Source: Collinsella sp.
Lineage (GTDB): Bacteria > Actinomycetota > Coriobacteriia > Coriobacteriales > Coriobacteriaceae
Length of the DNA stretch: 6,879 bases
Reading direction: 5' to 3'
Assembly (NCBI GenBank): GCA_019419555.1
Contig: DXZR01000049.1
Location: 1-6,879, forward strand
Both the position numbers and the translations under genes were made by a program. The notes under the pieces are model-generated. The model did not search any database. It saw only the letters and a program-made list of their open reading frames with translations, and had not been told where the DNA came from. Positions 4,558-6,879 of this stretch are shown here, one piece after another; positions within the stretch are counted from its first letter, which is position 1; every line of letters begins with the position of its first letter.

Positions 4558-6411
4558 ATGCCCGAGAAGATTGAAGAGCTGGTACGCGCTGCGCTTGCTG
4601 CGGCCCAGGAGGCCGGCGACCTTTCCGCATTTGAACTTGACGATTGCGCTATCGAGCGACCGGCTGACACTTCTCATGGCGAGTGGACCTCTACCATGGC
4701 CCTGAAGTCCGCCAAGCTGGCCCACTGCGCCCCGCGCAAGATCGCCGAGGCCATCGTTGCCCATATGCCCGAGGACCCCGCGATCGAGAAGGTCGAGATC
4801 GCAGGCCCCGGCTTCATCAACTTCTACCTCTCCGTTGCCGTCAAGAATGCCATCTTTGGCGAGGCTCGCGAGAAGGGTATGGACTTCGCTAAGTCCAACG
4901 TCGGTGGTGGCCTGAAGACCCAGGTCGAGTTCGTTTCCGCCAACCCCGTCGGCCCCATGCACATCGGCCACGGCCGCTGGGCCGCGCTGGGCGACTCGCT
5001 CTGCCGCGTTATGGATCACGCCGGTTACGACATCCAGCGTGAGTTCTACATCAACGACCACGGCTCTCAGATGAACACCTTCGGCAACTCCATCAGCACG
5101 CGCTATATGCAGCTTGCCGACATCATCGCCAAGCAGGGCGTGGATATCGACGAGGCTCACAAGCTGCTGATCGCCGACCGCGACGCCTTTGTTGCCGACG
5201 AGAACGACGAGCATCCCGAGACCCATCCGTATCAGGACAACTTTGCCGAGACCCTGGGCAAGGACTCCTACGGCGGCGACTACATCATCGACGAGGCCGC
5301 CGAGTTCTGGCGCACCGACGGCGATAAGTGGGTCAACGCCGATCCGCAGGAGCGCATGGAGAGCTTCCGCGAGCGCGGCTATGTAAAGATGGTCGACAAC
5401 ATGCGCGACCTTTGCCATGCCGTTAACTGCGACTTCGATCGTTGGTTCTCCGAGCGCTCGCTGTATGTGAAGGACACCGAGGGCGAGACCGCCGGCACCT
5501 CCGCCGTCGACCGCGCTTTTGAGAAGCTCGACAAGATGGGCTATCTCTACACCAAGGACGGCGCCCTGTGGTTCCGCTCCACCGACCTGGGCGATGACAA
5601 GGACCGCGTTCTGATCAAGTCCGACGGCGAGTACACCTACTTCGCCTCCGACGTCGCCTATCACTGGGATAAGTTCCAGCGCGTCGACCACGTCATCGAC
5701 ATCTGGGGCGCCGACCACCACGGCTACATCGAGCGCGTCCGCTGCGTCTGCGACGCTCTTGGCTATCCCGGCAAGTTTGAGGTTCTGCTGGGCCAGCTCG
5801 TCAACCTGCTGCGTAACGGCAAGCCCGTCCGTATGTCCAAGCGCAAGGGCACCATGGTGACCCTGCAGGAGCTTGTCGACGAGGTCGGCTCCGATGCCGC
5901 TCGCTACACGCTCATCTCCAAGAGCTCCAACCAGATGGTCGACTTCGATATTGAGGCCGTTAAGAAGCGCGATAACTCCAACCCGGTCTATTACGTGCAG
6001 TATGCTCACGCCCGCGTGTGCTCCATCCTGCGCCGTGCCGCCGACGTTACGCCCGAGCAGGCTGACGAGATGGGCATGAAGGCCGTCGCCGCCAAGGCCA
6101 TCGGTGAGAACGTCGATTACTCGCTGCTGACCGACCCGACCGAGCTCGCCCTTTCGCGTAAGCTCAACGAGCTCACCGACCTGATTGCCAGCTGCGCTCG
6201 CGACCGCGCCCCGTTCCGTCTGACGCACTTTGCTGAGGAACTCGCCGGCGACTTCCACAGCTTCTACGCTGCCTGCCAGGTTCTGCCGAGCGAGGGCCGT
6301 CCCGTCGACCCCGAGCTTTCGCGCGCCCGTCTGGCCGCTTGCGACGCCGTTCGCGTGACGCTCGCCCTGGTGCTCACCCTCGTTGGCGTTTCCGCGCCCG
6401 AGCAGATGTAA
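4558..6411 (+). CDS. argS: Arginyl-tRNA synthetase
   Basis: This class I aminoacyl-tRNA synthetase charges tRNA-Arg with arginine using ATP, in the cytoplasm. From the chosen ATG it has 617 residues. The N-terminal tRNA-recognition domain spans about 1-95 (AGPGFINFYLS at 82-92). The catalytic Rossmann domain starts near 120 with EFVSANPVGPMHIGHGR, whose HIGH signature is at 135-138. The KMSKS equivalent is MSKRK at 426-430, in the form usual for ArgRS. IWGADHHGYIERV (382-394) and FEVLLGQLVNLLRNGKPVRM (407-426) are also typical. The DALR anticodon-binding domain runs from about 475 (NPVYYVQYAHARV) to the ending VSAPEQM. The protein is somewhat longer than the common 550-600 residues, and the extra length seems to lie in 185-240, an acidic, His-rich stretch within the catalytic domain. 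The gene stands alone, with its own promoter (4462-4490) and terminator (6461-6490), and diverges from carD. Identification is secure. Confidence 0.98.
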   Translation: MPEKIEELVRAALAAAQEAGDLSAFELDDCAIERPADTSHGEWTSTMALKSAKLAHCAPRKIAEAIVAHMPEDPAIEKVEIAGPGFINFYLSVAVKNAIFGEAREKGMDFAKSNVGGGLKTQVEFVSANPVGPMHIGHGRWAALGDSLCRVMDHAGYDIQREFYINDHGSQMNTFGNSISTRYMQLADIIAKQGVDIDEAHKLLIADRDAFVADENDEHPETHPYQDNFAETLGKDSYGGDYIIDEAAEFWRTDGDKWVNADPQERMESFRERGYVKMVDNMRDLCHAVNCDFDRWFSERSLYVKDTEGETAGTSAVDRAFEKLDKMGYLYTKDGALWFRSTDLGDDKDRVLIKSDGEYTYFASDVAYHWDKFQRVDHVIDIWGADHHGYIERVRCVCDALGYPGKFEVLLGQLVNLLRNGKPVRMSKRKGTMVTLQELVDEVGSDAARYTLISKSSNQMVDFDIEAVKKRDNSNPVYYVQYAHARVCSILRRAADVTPEQADEMGMKAVAAKAIGENVDYSLLTDPTELALSRKLNELTDLIASCARDRAPFRLTHFAEELAGDFHSFYAACQVLPSEGRPVDPELSRARLAACDAVRVTLALVLTLVGVSAPEQM

Positions 6412-6460
6412 GCTACGGATCATTTGACCGTGTAGGTTCGGCTTTGCTGAGCCCTATAAG

Positions 6461-6490
6461 CCCGATCTCCATGCGGAGGTCGGGTTTTTT
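6461..6490 (+). terminator. Intrinsic terminator of argS
   Basis: CCCGATCTCC (6461-6470) pairs with GGAGGTCGGG (6475-6484) over 10 bp, including one G-T pair, around an ATGC loop. TTTTTT follows (6485-6490). It starts about 50 nt after the argS stop codon. No T run follows the stem on the minus strand, so it works in one direction only. It is unrelated in sequence to the hairpins at 2966 and 3676. A weaker GGCT/AGCC hairpin precedes it (6440-6453). Confidence 0.92.
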
Positions 6491-6879
6491 GCGTTTGGTG
6501 AGACTATTTGGTTTGCTGGGAAATGCTACCAAATTGCAACTATACCGGTTTACGGGGCTGAATCGCCAACTGGCGACCATGGTGCCAATAGTGAAATTAA
6601 ACCCGCAGGTAGATGGCTTATTGTTTCTTGATAATGCAGGGTATGGTTGGCTTGCAGCATCCTGGCCCCGTAATCCGGCGTAGTTTTGAAAATTGTCCCT
6701 TGGGGACGGAGGAAAACGGATCATTTTTGTCTCGAAGAGGGGTGGCGGGATACCGTCCGTCACGAATTGGGCTCATCTCCTACGTTTGGACGCATATCCC
6801 GAACCATGCCGAAAAGTACGATATTAAAACCGACGCTCCTATAAGTTGTCAAGAGGCAGTTTGCGGGAGCGTTCTCTCC
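6491..6879. other. Gene-poor AT-richer region downstream of argS
   Basis: I see no convincing gene in these 389 bases. Open frames exist on both strands. The longest on the minus strand (to 6763) starts with GTG without a well-placed ribosome binding site and runs through the argS terminator. A plus frame (6339-6683) begins inside argS in another frame. A short plus frame (TTG 6693 to TAA 6827) reads through the repeat at 6695-6707 into a peptide ending LLRLDAYPEPCRKVRY, and also lacks a ribosome binding site. ACGGATCATTT occurs at 6415-6425 and again at 6716-6726. The region may hold a dispersed intergenic repeat or the decayed end of a gene. The window ends before the next feature is recognisable. 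Confidence 0.5.
6695..6707. repeat. GTCCC-TTG-GGGAC inverted repeat
   Basis: GTCCC (6695-6699) and GGGAC (6703-6707) are perfect inverted arms around TTG. The GGGGAC core matches the motifs at 92-97 and 119-124, and resembles the TGTCCCC loop edge of the 2966-3006 hairpin. This suggests a shared repeat family at both ends of the window. The stem is too short, and lacks a T run, to be a terminator. Confidence 0.4.

Noticed and set aside
4540..6423. A 627-codon open frame on the minus strand
   Set aside because: It is antisense to argS, which has every family motif. Long antisense frames are expected in GC-rich genes, and this one has a low-complexity Val/Gly/Leu composition.
6413..6763. A 116-codon minus-strand frame after argS
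   Set aside because: It uses a GTG start without a well-placed ribosome binding site, passes through the argS terminator and the GTCCC/GGGAC repeat, and shows no recognisable domain.
6846..6851. TTGTCA as a -35 for a gene beyond the window
   Set aside because: No -10-like hexamer lies 16-18 bp downstream before the window ends.

Overview
The window is GC-rich, gene-dense bacterial chromosome. Codon use, gene complement and the recurring GGGGAC/GTCCCC repeat motifs fit a Coriobacteriia gut actinobacterium, most likely Collinsella. That placement is by recognition, not by a database search. No rRNA, tRNA, CRISPR array, integrase, transposase or phage gene is visible, and the five genes read as ordinary chromosomal functions.

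Layout. Positions 1-133 are a non-coding 3' flank with nested repeats. Positions 134-1552 (-) encode a proline iminopeptidase-type alpha/beta hydrolase. Diverging from it, 1665-2951 (+) is proA, glutamate-5-semialdehyde dehydrogenase of proline synthesis. proA runs into a perfect 16-bp hairpin (2966-3006), which also ends the convergent HD-domain phosphohydrolase gene (3022-3621, -). A second, nearly identical copy of that hairpin (3676-3716) lies between the HD gene and the CarD-family RNA polymerase-binding regulator upstream of it (3730-4215, -). Positions 4216-4557 are an AT-richer divergent control region with several inverted repeats and a good extended -10 promoter for argS. argS (4558-6411, +) encodes arginyl-tRNA synthetase and ends at a classical terminator (6461-6490). 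Positions 6491-6879 hold no convincing gene but include another GTCCC/GGGAC inverted repeat.

How the genes relate. The peptidase releases N-terminal proline from peptides and ProA makes proline from glutamate, so the divergent pair covers salvage and synthesis of one amino acid. CarD and ArgS serve transcription and translation and share a control region. The HD protein has no obvious partner. Each gene appears to be its own transcription unit.

The least ordinary feature is the hairpin family. Two 41-bp copies that differ at one base, loop included, lie in direct orientation 710 bp apart and flank the HD gene. Each sits 13-15 nt beyond a stop codon. Related GGGGAC/GTCCC motifs occur at both ends of the window. 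This suggests a dispersed REP-like element used as a terminator. I see no convincing new multi-gene system here.
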